This document shows, one piece after another, positions 1 to 8,656 of a stretch of DNA of 64,000 bases. Every line of letters starts with the position of its first letter. Within the stretch, counting starts at the first letter, position 1. The DNA is from Streptococcus cuniculi (GTDB lineage Bacteria; Bacillota; Bacilli; Lactobacillales; Streptococcaceae). A program made the translations under genes and the position numbers. A model generated the notes under the pieces. It saw only the letters and a program-made list of their open reading frames with translations. It was not told the origin of the DNA and made no database searches. The stretch is taken from positions 1-64,000 of the forward strand of contig NZ_MSJM01000003.1 in assembly GCF_001921845.1 (NCBI RefSeq), given 5' to 3'.

Positions 1-5
1 TTCAT
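1..5 (-). CDS. Start codon of a leftward gene outside the window
   Basis: The complement of bases 3-5 reads ATG, preceded by a purine-rich AAAAGGGG Shine-Dalgarno about eight bases upstream. A good promoter lies further upstream. Only the start codon and two more bases are in the window, so the product cannot be named. A regulator controlling itself or the ABC exporter to the right is possible, because palindromic half-sites lie just downstream of the predicted transcription start. Confidence 0.45.
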
Positions 6-34
6 AATGATTTTCCCCTTTTCAAAAATTACAT

Positions 35-100
35 GTATACGATAGTTTTAAGAAGTATACAATTATATTTTATAATACCCCACCCCTGCCTATTTGTCAA
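35..100 (-). promoter_or_regulatory. Leftward promoter with paired GTATAC sites
   Basis: On the minus strand there is a perfect -35 TTGACA (100-95), a 17-base spacer and a -10 TATTAT (77-72). Two copies of the palindromic hexamer GTATAC lie just downstream at 55-60 and 35-40, 20 bases apart (about two helical turns). That spacing is typical of a repressor operator. The promoter serves the gene that starts at base 5. The identity of the repressor is unknown. Confidence 0.6.
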
Positions 101-128
101 GGATTATACACCAAAAAATGCAGGTAAA

Positions 129-172
129 ATATATGAAAATATCCTGCTTTATTGCAGGATATTTTCATATAT
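129..172 (-). terminator. Rho-independent terminator of the ABC exporter operon
   Basis: Two 19-base arms (129-147 and 154-172) are perfect inverted repeats around a 6-base loop. On the minus strand the hairpin is followed by TTTTACC. It lies just after the stop of the permease gene at 194 and separates that operon from the promoter of the next leftward gene. Confidence 0.8.
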
Positions 173-193
173 ATAGCAAGTGTTTGCAGATTT

Positions 194-3100
194 TCATTCC
201 CCAGATTTAAGAGCCTCTAGCATATCGAGTTTACTTAAATGATGATGGACATACCAGCCCAAGATGGCTAGGATGCCGAGAACCGCACCAATTGGCACCA
301 GATAGACACTGATCGATACAGTCGGAGCAAAGAGGATAGCAGGAGAGGCAATGACGATGAGCAGCAGACGGTGGAGGAAGAATCCTGCCACCAAGCCTAG
401 GATAATCCCCAAGACGGATAACATCATGGTTTCTCGGTAGATATAGAAGGTCACTTCTCGGTCATAAAACCCGAGAACCTTAATGGTAGACAATTCCCGA
501 ACCCGCTCTGCCATATTGATATTGGTCAAGTTGTAGAGAATCACGATTCCAAGGAGAACCGACAGAACAATCAAGATAATCATGACAGACTGGAGCGACT
601 GGACGATGGTTTCAAGCAAGGCAATCAAGGAGGTGTTTTGGACAACTGCTACCACTCCTTTCATGGCAAGAAAGTCTGTCGCGACCTTTTCAAGCGCTGC
701 TGTCTGGTCATCAGCTAAAACTACGAGAGCTGCATTTGGTTGATAGGCCTTACCTGCTGCCTCTTGGTAGGCTGCGGCGGACAGATAGATGAAATGCCCT
801 GCATACATCTCTGCAATGCCTGCTACCTGAATGGTGATGGGCTCTTGATTGACCTTAACAGTCATCCTTTCTCCAACTTCAACCTGGTAAAGTCGGGCTA
901 ATTTTTCAGAGACAACGGCTCCCTTTTCTGGGAGTGACAGGGATTGACCCGTTGCAGGATTGCGCAGGGCAACAAAGGAAGACAGGTCCTTTTCTGGGCT
1001 GACAAAAAGACTAATGGCAAGGGCTTCTTCCTGCCCTTTGACAGTCTCATTTAAGCCATAGTAGGCGACAGGAAGGGTCTTCTTGATGTCTCTTGAGTGG
1101 AGCGCTGCTTCTACCTCGGCCTTTTCTTGCTTGCTGGCTCTGGTTTGCTCGACCACGACCAGATGATAATGGAGAAGCTGTCCAAATTGCTGATTGATGA
1201 CCCGCGAAATCGAGGAGCGAATCCCTAGCCCTGCAAATAGGAGGGCAACCGAACCTGCTACGCCCACAATGGTCATCAGCATTCGTTTTTTATAGCGCAG
1301 GATATTGCGTGCTGTCACCTTTTGAGTGAAGCTCAAGCGTCTCCAGATAAAAGGGAAAAATTCCAAGAAAATCTTGGCCCCTGACACAGGAGGTTTTGGT
1401 TGCAACAATTGGGCTGGCTTTTCTCTTAATTCCCGACGTGCCACCAAATAGGCTGGCAAAACTGAAGAAAGCAGAGAAAAGAAGACGGCAAGAATCATCC
1501 AGAAAGGATAGAGATGCAACTGGCTCTGACCGATGACCGTTGTATCTGTAATAATCCGACTAATCATCGGAGCAAGGAGGAAATTCCCTAAGAGAATCCC
1601 TGCAATCGTCCCCGAAAGACCAGAAGTCAAGCCATAGATGACAAACTTCATCAGAATCTGTTCATCGGTGTAGCCGAGCGCCTTGAAAATGCCTACGTTT
1701 GAGCGTTCTTCATCCACAAAGCGGGTCATGGTCATAAAGGTCACAAGAGCTGCTACTAGATAGAGGACTGCTGGGAAAATATTCCCTACAGCTGAGACAC
1801 TCTTGGTGCTACTGTCATAATTGGCATAGCCATTTCCCCCAGGTAGGCTATCTCTAGTATAACTCCTGTATTCTGGCGTATTGAGACGGGCTAGGTCAGC
1901 CTGAGCTACTTGGAGTTCTTTCCTTGCAGTCTTCACCTGTTTTTCGACCTCCACGCGCTTGGTCTCAAAATCTTTCCGACCTTGTTGTAGTTCTGTTTGG
2001 CCTCTAGCTAGCTCTGCCTCTTTCTCCGCCAAACTAGCTCGTGCTTCCTCTAGTTGCGCCTGCCCATTTTCATACGCAAGACGACCAGATTCATATTCAG
2101 CAAGGCCTGTCTCATAGGCAGTTTTCCCCTCTTGGTAGCGATCCAAGGCTGTTTGGTACTGCGCCACTCCGTATTCATACTGCTCCTTAGCAATTCTGTA
2201 GGTAGCTTCTTGTTGCTGGTATTGAGCCTTTCCTGTTTCATAGGCGACTTGCCCTGTCTGATAGGCCTGCTGCATGGTGGCAATGTCGGTTTCTAATTGC
2301 CTTAAGCGATGCTCGAGTTCAACCAGTTCTGGAATTTCACCTTCGTGGCCTGTAGCTGCTGCAAAGGCAATTTGATCCTGAATAGCCTGAATCGTTGCTG
2401 CATAATCGCTTCTTGCTTGTTCGATTCCGGCAGCTAATTGTGCTAATTCCTCTTCTTGGGCTTTTAAAGTGGACTGGGCTGCAAGAAGCCCTGCTTCTGC
2501 CTGCTCCAATTCCCGCTTGCTTTTGTCCAAACTAGCACGGTTACTATCCAGTTCTTTTTTGGCTACCTGCAATTGACTGTAGTGACTGTCCAATTCTTTT
2601 TTGGCAGTTGCCAGATCTGTTGCAGTCAACTCTAGGCTGGTGGCTTGCAGTTCAAGCTCTTCCTGCCCTTTCTCCAGCTGCTCTTTGGCTTGCTGCAAAC
2701 CTTCTTCATTGGCGGTGAGCTGGCTGTCTGCTTCTTCCAGTTGCCGCTGGGCATCCTGAATCTTTTGCTCGGCATCCTGAATCTTTGTGTTACCGTCCTT
2801 TTTAATAGTCGCTAAGCGTTCCTTGCCGTTGTCTGCCAAGAGCTGATTGAGTTTGTCTTGGTGGGCAAGGATTTTTTGCTTATAGGCTGCCTGATAGTAG
2901 GGAATGGCTGCCACATCATCATAGCGAATACGGGCGATCATGTAGACTTCAGAATCAAAAGCCTCTTCTGGTACAAAGGCATAGGCAGCTAGCTGTCCAG
3001 TCCCTGTACTAGCTGGTCCGAGATTGATTTTTCCCCAGATTTCAGACGAATCCGCAAAACCTGTCACGATAAACTCTGTCTCTTTTAAAACTGAAGCCTG

Positions 3101-3553
3101 TTTATGTCCCTCCTTGACCCTAATCTTGTCGCCGATATGATACTCCCCGTCAAGATTGGTCGACAGGAGGATTTCCTTGGCGGATGTAGGGGCCTTGCCC
3201 CGTTTTAGCTGATACTGGGAAATGGTCTTAGGAATCGAAAATAGGCGAATAGCCTGCGTCCCTGTCCCAAGGGTCACGTCCTTGAAATAGGCATATTCAA
3301 TCGTGGCACCTGTTAGGCCGTCCAATTCTGCCTTGTCTGCCTGACTGATACCGAGGTCTGACATGACTGCCAAATCCATCATCTGTCCTTGGTCAATATA
3401 ATGCTGGGCTGTTTTTTCCATATTGGGCGCTGCTGCTTTTAGTCCTATAAAGGCCATCGATCCAATCAGCATCAGATTAAAAATAGAGAAAAAACGCCCC
3501 TTTGAGGACAGCAAGGATTGGCGAATGGTTTTCCAATAAATCCTCTTTTTCAT
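194..3553 (-). CDS. Large FtsX/MacB-type ABC transporter permease with coiled-coil extracellular domain
   Basis: This 1119-residue membrane protein is the permease partner of the ATPase encoded just upstream. A first membrane helix sits near residues 20-40. It is followed by an extracellular domain whose middle (about 240-560) is a long coiled coil rich in E, Q, A and L, with repeated YETG/YQTG-like units. Two FtsX-type blocks follow, near 585-700 and 985-1110; each has several membrane helices, and sequences such as ERSNVGIFKALGYTDEQI are typical of this fold. Permeases of this plan in Firmicutes are usually annotated as putative ABC transporter permeases of unknown substrate. Mechanical coupling across the membrane, as in MacB or FtsX, is more likely than classical import. 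The gene follows its ATPase with a 9-base gap and is followed by a strong terminator. Confidence 0.85.
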   Translation of the reverse strand: MKKRIYWKTIRQSLLSSKGRFFSIFNLMLIGSMAFIGLKAAAPNMEKTAQHYIDQGQMMDLAVMSDLGISQADKAELDGLTGATIEYAYFKDVTLGTGTQAIRLFSIPKTISQYQLKRGKAPTSAKEILLSTNLDGEYHIGDKIRVKEGHKQASVLKETEFIVTGFADSSEIWGKINLGPASTGTGQLAAYAFVPEEAFDSEVYMIARIRYDDVAAIPYYQAAYKQKILAHQDKLNQLLADNGKERLATIKKDGNTKIQDAEQKIQDAQRQLEEADSQLTANEEGLQQAKEQLEKGQEELELQATSLELTATDLATAKKELDSHYSQLQVAKKELDSNRASLDKSKRELEQAEAGLLAAQSTLKAQEEELAQLAAGIEQARSDYAATIQAIQDQIAFAAATGHEGEIPELVELEHRLRQLETDIATMQQAYQTGQVAYETGKAQYQQQEATYRIAKEQYEYGVAQYQTALDRYQEGKTAYETGLAEYESGRLAYENGQAQLEEARASLAEKEAELARGQTELQQGRKDFETKRVEVEKQVKTARKELQVAQADLARLNTPEYRSYTRDSLPGGNGYANYDSSTKSVSAVGNIFPAVLYLVAALVTFMTMTRFVDEERSNVGIFKALGYTDEQILMKFVIYGLTSGLSGTIAGILLGNFLLAPMISRIITDTTVIGQSQLHLYPFWMILAVFFSLLSSVLPAYLVARRELREKPAQLLQPKPPVSGAKIFLEFFPFIWRRLSFTQKVTARNILRYKKRMLMTIVGVAGSVALLFAGLGIRSSISRVINQQFGQLLHYHLVVVEQTRASKQEKAEVEAALHSRDIKKTLPVAYYGLNETVKGQEEALAISLFVSPEKDLSSFVALRNPATGQSLSLPEKGAVVSEKLARLYQVEVGERMTVKVNQEPITIQVAGIAEMYAGHFIYLSAAAYQEAAGKAYQPNAALVVLADDQTAALEKVATDFLAMKGVVAVVQNTSLIALLETIVQSLQSVMIILIVLSVLLGIVILYNLTNINMAERVRELSTIKVLGFYDREVTFYIYRETMMLSVLGIILGLVAGFFLHRLLLIVIASPAILFAPTVSISVYLVPIGAVLGILAILGWYVHHHLSKLDMLEALKSGE

Positions 3554-3562
3554 CTTGTCTTC

Positions 3563-4264
3563 CTAATATTCTAAGGTCATGATGTCCTGTGGATGGGGAT
3601 TGACCTGAATGGAGTGTACACTGGCATCGCGCATCTGAATGACCTTGTCTGCGATGGGGGCTAGAGCTGCGTTATGGGTCACAATCACAACGGTCGCCCC
3701 TTCTTTTTTGGACATATCCTGCAAGATTTGCAAGACCTGCTTGCCTGTCTGGTAATCGAGTGCGCCAGTCGGCTCATCACACAAGAGCATCTTAGGGCGT
3801 TTAGCCACTGCACGCGCAATGGCAACCCGCTGCTGCTCGCCTCCTGACAGTTGGGCCGGAAAATTATCTAAGCGATGGCCCAAGCCCACTTTTTCCAAGA
3901 CCTCAATCGGATTCATGGCATCGCGCACGATTTCAGAAGCCAGTTCCACATTTTCTTTTGCGGTGAGGTTGGCCACCAAGTTATAAAATTGAAAGACAAA
4001 GCCGACATCCTCTCGGCGGTACTTGGTCAACTGCTTGGCGCTGAACTGGGCAATATCCACCCCATCGATTTGAACCACACCCTCATCATTGGTATCCATA
4101 CCGCCTAAAATGTTGAGCAAGGTTGACTTTCCAGCACCAGAAGATCCCAGAATGATGACCAATTCTCCCTTTTCAATCTCAAAGGAAATATCCTTGTTGG
4201 CCACAATACGATTGTTGCCCATAGTATAGGATTTCGAACTGTTTCGTACTTCTATATAAGCCAT
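3563..4264 (-). CDS. ABC transporter ATP-binding protein (MacB/LolD type)
   Basis: This 233-residue cytoplasmic ATPase powers the large permease encoded 9 bases downstream. It carries Walker [10 protein letters not shown] near residue 40, the signature LSGGEQQR, and Walker [12 protein letters not shown] with the catalytic Glu present. The ALD after Walker B is characteristic of the MacB/LolD/FtsE class that pairs with FtsX-fold permeases. A -10 box TATAAT lies at 4296-4291, with a weak -35. Substrate unknown. Confidence 0.9.
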   Translation of the reverse strand: MAYIEVRNSSKSYTMGNNRIVANKDISFEIEKGELVIILGSSGAGKSTLLNILGGMDTNDEGVVQIDGVDIAQFSAKQLTKYRREDVGFVFQFYNLVANLTAKENVELASEIVRDAMNPIEVLEKVGLGHRLDNFPAQLSGGEQQRVAIARAVAKRPKMLLCDEPTGALDYQTGKQVLQILQDMSKKEGATVVIVTHNAALAPIADKVIQMRDASVHSIQVNPHPQDIMTLEY

Positions 4265-4316
4265 ATCCTACCTCTTTTCTTCTTCCCTTTATTATACCAT
4301 GTTTTCGCTTCCAATG

Positions 4317-4347
4317 GAAAACGAGTAAGATTTCCTCACTCGTTTTT
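4317..4347 (-). terminator. Hairpin terminator after tpx
   Basis: Inverted repeat AACGAGT ... ACTCGTT with flanking A and T runs lies immediately after the stop of the thiol peroxidase gene and before the promoter of the ABC ATPase gene. Confidence 0.7.
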
Positions 4348-4354
4348 CTACTTT

Positions 4355-4846
4355 CTAAAGACTTTTAGCGGCTGCTAGAGCGGCATCGTAATTGGGATGT
4401 TCATTGACATTGTCAAGGTATTCCACATAGACAATCTCGTTGCTTTCATTGAGAACAAAGACTGCACGCGCTAGTAAATTCCATTCCCGCATCAAGAGGC
4501 CGTAGGATTTTCCAAAAGCATGATCATAATAGTCTGATAGGGTCACTGCGCCATCCAGTCCTGCTGCGCCACACCAACGAGCCTGAGCAAAGGGTAAGTC
4601 TGCTGAAACAGTAATGACAACCATATTGTCTGTATCTGCCAGCTCTTGATTGAAGCGACGGGTCTGCGTGTCACAAATGCCTGTATCGATGGATGGAACG
4701 ACACTGATTACCTTGCGTTTTTTCCCAAAATCATTGAGGCTTTTAAGAGTCAAATCATTTGCCATGAGGACAAAATCAGGGGCTTGATCTCCTACGCGTA
4801 AGTGAGGTCCGACAAGAGTCACTGGTTTTCCGATAAATGTTGTCAT
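4355..4846 (-). CDS. tpx: Thiol peroxidase
   Basis: This 163-residue cytoplasmic peroxiredoxin reduces hydrogen peroxide and alkyl hydroperoxides using thioredoxin. The peroxidatic cysteine is Cys58 in the motif [14 protein letters not shown], and the resolving cysteine is Cys92 in ARWCGAAG. This is the atypical 2-Cys arrangement of the Tpx family. The length is normal. In streptococci lacking catalase this is one of the main peroxide-removing enzymes. It is transcribed alone, with a terminator directly downstream. Confidence 0.95.
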   Translation of the reverse strand: MTTFIGKPVTLVGPHLRVGDQAPDFVLMANDLTLKSLNDFGKKRKVISVVPSIDTGICDTQTRRFNQELADTDNMVVITVSADLPFAQARWCGAAGLDGAVTLSDYYDHAFGKSYGLLMREWNLLARAVFVLNESNEIVYVEYLDNVNEHPNYDAALAAAKSL

Positions 4847-4974
4847 AGTAGGCTCCTTTATTCTAATACCTCTATTGTAAGCGTTTTGCCTCTAAAATGC
4901 TAGTGTTTTGATTGAGTTTTACGATTCTTTTACAAAATAATCGTTCAAAACCTGCTCTACCTGTTCTGGTTGTT

Positions 4975-5079
4975 TATAGTGGATTGAGAAAGGAATAGGA
5001 CAAGGCAGGGAGCTGCAGATAGAACTGGCCTTCATCAAAGCGACGTAACGATGTCCTAACGGTTATTCAATTCACCATA
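4975..5079. mobile_element. RUP-like MITE, about 105 bp, overlapping the 3' end of copA
   Basis: The ends are imperfect terminal inverted repeats of about 28 bases. The left end begins TATAGTGGATTGA and the complement of the right end begins TATGGTGAATTGA; both lead to TAGGACA. Size and TA-type ends resemble the pneumococcal RUP element, a non-autonomous relative of IS630. A near copy in the other orientation is at 29613-29696. The right end lies inside the copA reading frame and provides its last codons and stop. Confidence 0.65.
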
Positions 5080-7533
5080 TCTTGACAGGCGGGAATGTTT
5101 CAAGCGTAGGGCATTGGCTAGGACCGATACCGAACTGAGCGACATGGCTGCTCCTGCCAACATAGGATTGAGTAAGGGACCACCAAATAGGTGTAAGGCT
5201 CCCATGGCAATCGGAATGCCGATGACATTATAGGCAAAGGCCCAGAACAGATTTTGCTTGATGACCCGCATAGTGGCCTGACTGAATTGAATCGTGCGCG
5301 CCACATCAAGCAAGTCGCTACGCACCAGCACAATATCCGCTGATTCAATGGCAACATCTGTGCCAGAGCCGATGGCAATACCGACATCGGCCTGGGCCAG
5401 CGCTGGGGCGTCATTGATTCCATCACCGACCATGGCCACCCTCCTGCCTGTTTCCTGCCATTCTTTGACAACAGCTGCCTTATCTTCTGGTAAGACCTGA
5501 CTGATGACCTCTTGAATTCCAGCTTGAGCTGCAATGGCTTCCGCCGTCTCCTTGGTATCTCCTGTCAGCATGACCACTTCGAGTCCCATGTCTTGTAGCT
5601 CCTTCATGGCTTGAGGACTGGTTTTCTTTACTCTGTCTGCAATTCCAAGAACACCGACCACCTGTTTTTCCATGGCCAGAAAGACGGGTGTTTTCCCATT
5701 TTGAGAAAGAAGACGGCCATCTTCTTCTGCCTGTCCCAAGTCTACTTCATAGGCTGTCATTAAGGCCAAATTGCCAAGGAGCACGTCTTGTCCATCGACT
5801 GTTCCAACAAGGCCTTTTCCAGAAAGAGACTGAAAATCAGCAACTGGCGAGAGAGCAAGTCCCTTTTCTTGAGCAGAAAAGCGAATAGCCTCACCCAGAG
5901 GATGCTCCGAATAATGCTCCAGACTCGCTGCTACTTGCAGGATGATATCCTCAGATTTTCCATGATAACCTACCCTATCTGTCACCCGTGGCTTGCCTTC
6001 CGTCAATGTCCCTGTCTTATCGACAATAATCGTATCGAGCTTCTGCGCCCGCTCCAACACCTCACCTGACTTAATGAGTATGCCGTGTTCCGCGCCTTTT
6101 CCAGTTCCTACCATAATGGCTGTCGGTGTCGCAAGTCCCAAGGCACAGGGGCAGGCAATGATTAAGACCGCAATCATAATGGAGAGCGAAAAGGCCCATG
6201 ATTCTCCTGCTATGAGCCAGAAGATACCCGCACTAAGAGCAAGGAGCATGACCACCGGAACAAAGACCGCAGCTACCTGATCTGCTAGCTTTGCAATTGG
6301 AGCTTTCGATCCTTGCGCTTCTTCGACCAAGCGGATAATCTGTGCCAGAGCCGTGTCTTTTCCAACCTTGGTAGCCCTCATGTGAAAGGCTCCATTTTTA
6401 TTGATAGAGCCACCAAATACAGCATCACCTACTGCTTTTGACACAGGGAGACTTTCTCCCGTCAGCATAGACTCATCTACCGTTGATTGCCCTTCTAGCA
6501 ACTCGCCGTCAACAGGAATTTTTTCCCCGGGACGTACCACTAATTGCTCCCCTACCATGACTAGGTCAAGCGCAACCTCCCTTTCTTGCCCATTTCGAAT
6601 GACACGGGCTGTCGGAGGAGTCAAGGCCATCAAATGCTGAATGGCTGCTGATGTCCGACTTTTTGATACGGTTTCGAGGTATTTCCCAAGCGTAATCAAG
6701 GTCAAAATGACCGCCACCGACTCCAAATACAGTTCCGCATGACCGCCGTGGTTTACCTCAACCCTGTCTGACCACAATAGACCTGTCATGACAATCCCCT
6801 GAATCAAGGCCGCACCTGTCCCAATCGCAATCAAGGAATCCATATTGGGATGTCCCTTTAACAAGGTTTTCACCCCCTTTTGATAAAAGGAACGACCCAG
6901 ATAGACAATCGGCAGAACTAAGATAAGCTGAATCAGAGCAGACACAGGCGCCTCATGGAAAATCGCTGGTAGAAGAACATCCCCCCAAGGCAACATCGGA
7001 ACCATGGCTAGATAGACCAAGGGAAGTGCAAAGACGGCTGACCAGATAAAGCGTTGCCACAGTTTTTTAGCCTGCTCTTCTTGCTCCGCTGCCCTATCTA
7101 CCTGCTGCCCCGCTTCTTCTAAAAAGGCTTCGTAACCTGCTTTTGCCACCGCTTGCTGAATGGTGGAAGTAGACTGCAAAGTGGCATCATAGCGGACATA
7201 GAGGCTTTCTCTTGCCAGATTGACCGCAGCTTCTTCTACTCCGTCAAGACCTGCAACACTACGCTCAACAGCCATGGCGCAAGAAGCACAGCTCATGCCT
7301 TTAATCTGATAGGTCTGCTCGACAGCAGTTGAGCGCAAGCGATACCCTGCCTTTGCCACGGCACCGATCAAATCCGCTTCTCCCACCTCTCCTGCCTCAT
7401 AGGCAACTGTTGCCTGCTCCGTAGCTAGATTGACGTTGGCTGCTGTCACACCTGTTAGGGATTGGAGTGTTTTTTCAACCGTCATCGCACAGGAAGCACA
7501 ACTCATGCCCTCTACCGCATAGGTTTTCTTCAT
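5056..7533 (-). CDS. copA: Copper-exporting P1B-type ATPase
   Basis: This 825-residue membrane ATPase exports Cu(I) from the cytoplasm. Two N-terminal heavy-metal-associated domains each contain GMSCASCA (about residues 9-16 and 84-91). The membrane metal site is CPC in ACPCALG near residue 459. The phosphorylation motif DKTGT is near residue 505, followed by the TGD hinge motif and [12 protein letters not shown]. The length fits two-HMA CopA proteins of Firmicutes. The promoter carries two cop boxes, so control by a CopY-type repressor is expected, but neither copY nor copZ is adjacent. The final residues GELNNR and the stop codon come from a RUP-like element, so the C-terminus differs from the ancestral one. 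Confidence 0.93.
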   Translation of the reverse strand: MKKTYAVEGMSCASCAMTVEKTLQSLTGVTAANVNLATEQATVAYEAGEVGEADLIGAVAKAGYRLRSTAVEQTYQIKGMSCASCAMAVERSVAGLDGVEEAAVNLARESLYVRYDATLQSTSTIQQAVAKAGYEAFLEEAGQQVDRAAEQEEQAKKLWQRFIWSAVFALPLVYLAMVPMLPWGDVLLPAIFHEAPVSALIQLILVLPIVYLGRSFYQKGVKTLLKGHPNMDSLIAIGTGAALIQGIVMTGLLWSDRVEVNHGGHAELYLESVAVILTLITLGKYLETVSKSRTSAAIQHLMALTPPTARVIRNGQEREVALDLVMVGEQLVVRPGEKIPVDGELLEGQSTVDESMLTGESLPVSKAVGDAVFGGSINKNGAFHMRATKVGKDTALAQIIRLVEEAQGSKAPIAKLADQVAAVFVPVVMLLALSAGIFWLIAGESWAFSLSIMIAVLIIACPCALGLATPTAIMVGTGKGAEHGILIKSGEVLERAQKLDTIIVDKTGTLTEGKPRVTDRVGYHGKSEDIILQVAASLEHYSEHPLGEAIRFSAQEKGLALSPVADFQSLSGKGLVGTVDGQDVLLGNLALMTAYEVDLGQAEEDGRLLSQNGKTPVFLAMEKQVVGVLGIADRVKKTSPQAMKELQDMGLEVVMLTGDTKETAEAIAAQAGIQEVISQVLPEDKAAVVKEWQETGRRVAMVGDGINDAPALAQADVGIAIGSGTDVAIESADIVLVRSDLLDVARTIQFSQATMRVIKQNLFWAFAYNVIGIPIAMGALHLFGGPLLNPMLAGAAMSLSSVSVLANALRLKHSRLSRYGELNNR

Positions 7534-7552
7534 TTTCTTCTCCCCTTTCGTC

Positions 7553-7604
7553 TACATTTGTAATCTTTGTTATCTAGTATAGCATTTTCCGACTACATTT
7601 GTAA
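7553..7604 (-). promoter_or_regulatory. copA promoter with two cop boxes
   Basis: TACATTTGTA occurs twice (7553-7562 and 7594-7603) and matches the CopY operator TACAnnTGTA. On the minus strand a -10 TATACT (7581-7576) stands 17 bases after a -35 TTACAA (7604-7599). The upstream cop box covers the -35 and the other lies just beyond the transcription start. This is a typical copper-inducible repressor layout. Confidence 0.88.
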
Positions 7605-7670
7605 ACAAAAATGATTTTAAAAAGCAGGAACATGCTAAATTTCCTACTTTCTCTATCCTTATTTGCAGGT

Positions 7671-8531
7671 TTACGGTTTACGGGCCAGCATAGTCGCAAA
7701 GCGAAAACGCAAGAAATTCCCATGCTCATCTCGGCGATGAAGTTGACCAAAATCCTCGTTGTACTTGATGAGCTCCCAATCCTTGTAGTACTGCTTTAAC
7801 TCATCTCGATCAAAGGTAAAGGAAAAGTTCATGGGACACGGCGCATCGTCTGTACTCATGGCAGCGACAATCAGATTGTAGCCACCGCTATTGGTCTGGG
7901 CTTGCATATTGTCAATAATCGCAGGAATCCGCTCGCGCTCTAAAAACATCAGAACTACCGTTGAAATAATCCAGTCGTATCGCTGCTCGAGGCTAGCCTG
8001 ATTGATGTCGTACTGACCGACCTGCAAGTCCAAATCTTCCGCTTCCATGACGGTTAATAGGGTCTCAAGACTAGGTACATGATGATCTACAGCCGTCACA
8101 TCAAAGCCTTTTTGAGCCAGATAAAGCGCATTGCGCCCCTGTCCACATCCCAAATCCAAGACCTTGCACGGCTCGGTAATGGTCTCAAGTGCCTCTATCA
8201 CTTCTGAATGTGTTCTCGTAAAGCCATATTTTTTAGCCAAGTAATCCTCTGGCTGGCAGAAGAATTCCACAAAAAAGCTGGTATCGTCTGTCATCAAGGT
8301 CACCCGATGCCAAGCCTGGGGCTCGACCATGGGAATATCGTCTGTCGCTCGGTAATGATAGGTGGCAGTAATCTCATTGTCGTTTGAGATGGCTTCGTAC
8401 TTGAGTTCACCACTCAAGACCTTAATCTTACCCCATGTTCCAACCTTGGTATTGTGCTTATGAGTGATTTCTGTGGGGACCGTTTCCTTGGTCCAAACAG
8501 GCATCCGTTTGTAGGCTACTAAGTCTGACAT
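7671..8531 (-). CDS. tehB: SAM-dependent methyltransferase TehB (tellurite resistance type)
   Basis: This 286-residue protein has an N-terminal cupin-like DUF1971 region (about 1-95) and a C-terminal class I methyltransferase domain. Motif I is LDLGCGQGRNALYLA near residue 125, followed by the acidic loop AVDHH. The arrangement matches long TehB proteins that methylate tellurite and possibly other soft electrophiles. In pneumococcus tehB lies beside smpB; here the giant surface protein gene separates them. The natural role is unclear. Confidence 0.88.
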   Translation of the reverse strand: MSDLVAYKRMPVWTKETVPTEITHKHNTKVGTWGKIKVLSGELKYEAISNDNEITATYHYRATDDIPMVEPQAWHRVTLMTDDTSFFVEFFCQPEDYLAKKYGFTRTHSEVIEALETITEPCKVLDLGCGQGRNALYLAQKGFDVTAVDHHVPSLETLLTVMEAEDLDLQVGQYDINQASLEQRYDWIISTVVLMFLERERIPAIIDNMQAQTNSGGYNLIVAAMSTDDAPCPMNFSFTFDRDELKQYYKDWELIKYNEDFGQLHRRDEHGNFLRFRFATMLARKP

Positions 8532-8604
8532 ATCTGTTCTCCTTTCTTTCTATTGTAGGAAATTATGAACGTCAATGCAACTATTTCCAGTATTTTCAAA
8601 AGAA

Positions 8605-8634
8605 AAACGCCTAGAAATGTCTTTCTAAGCGTTT
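8605..8634 (-). terminator. Terminator of the giant surface protein gene
   Basis: Thirteen-base arms (8605-8617 and 8622-8634, one mismatch) form a hairpin. On the minus strand it is followed by a U-rich stretch. It lies 20 bases past the stop of the surface protein gene. Confidence 0.8.
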
Positions 8635-8656
8635 AACGGTAGATAAGAGGAAACTT

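Noticed and set aside
2050..2296. ORFs on both strands within the coiled-coil part of the ABC permease
   Set aside because: Shadows of the repetitive coiled-coil coding region.
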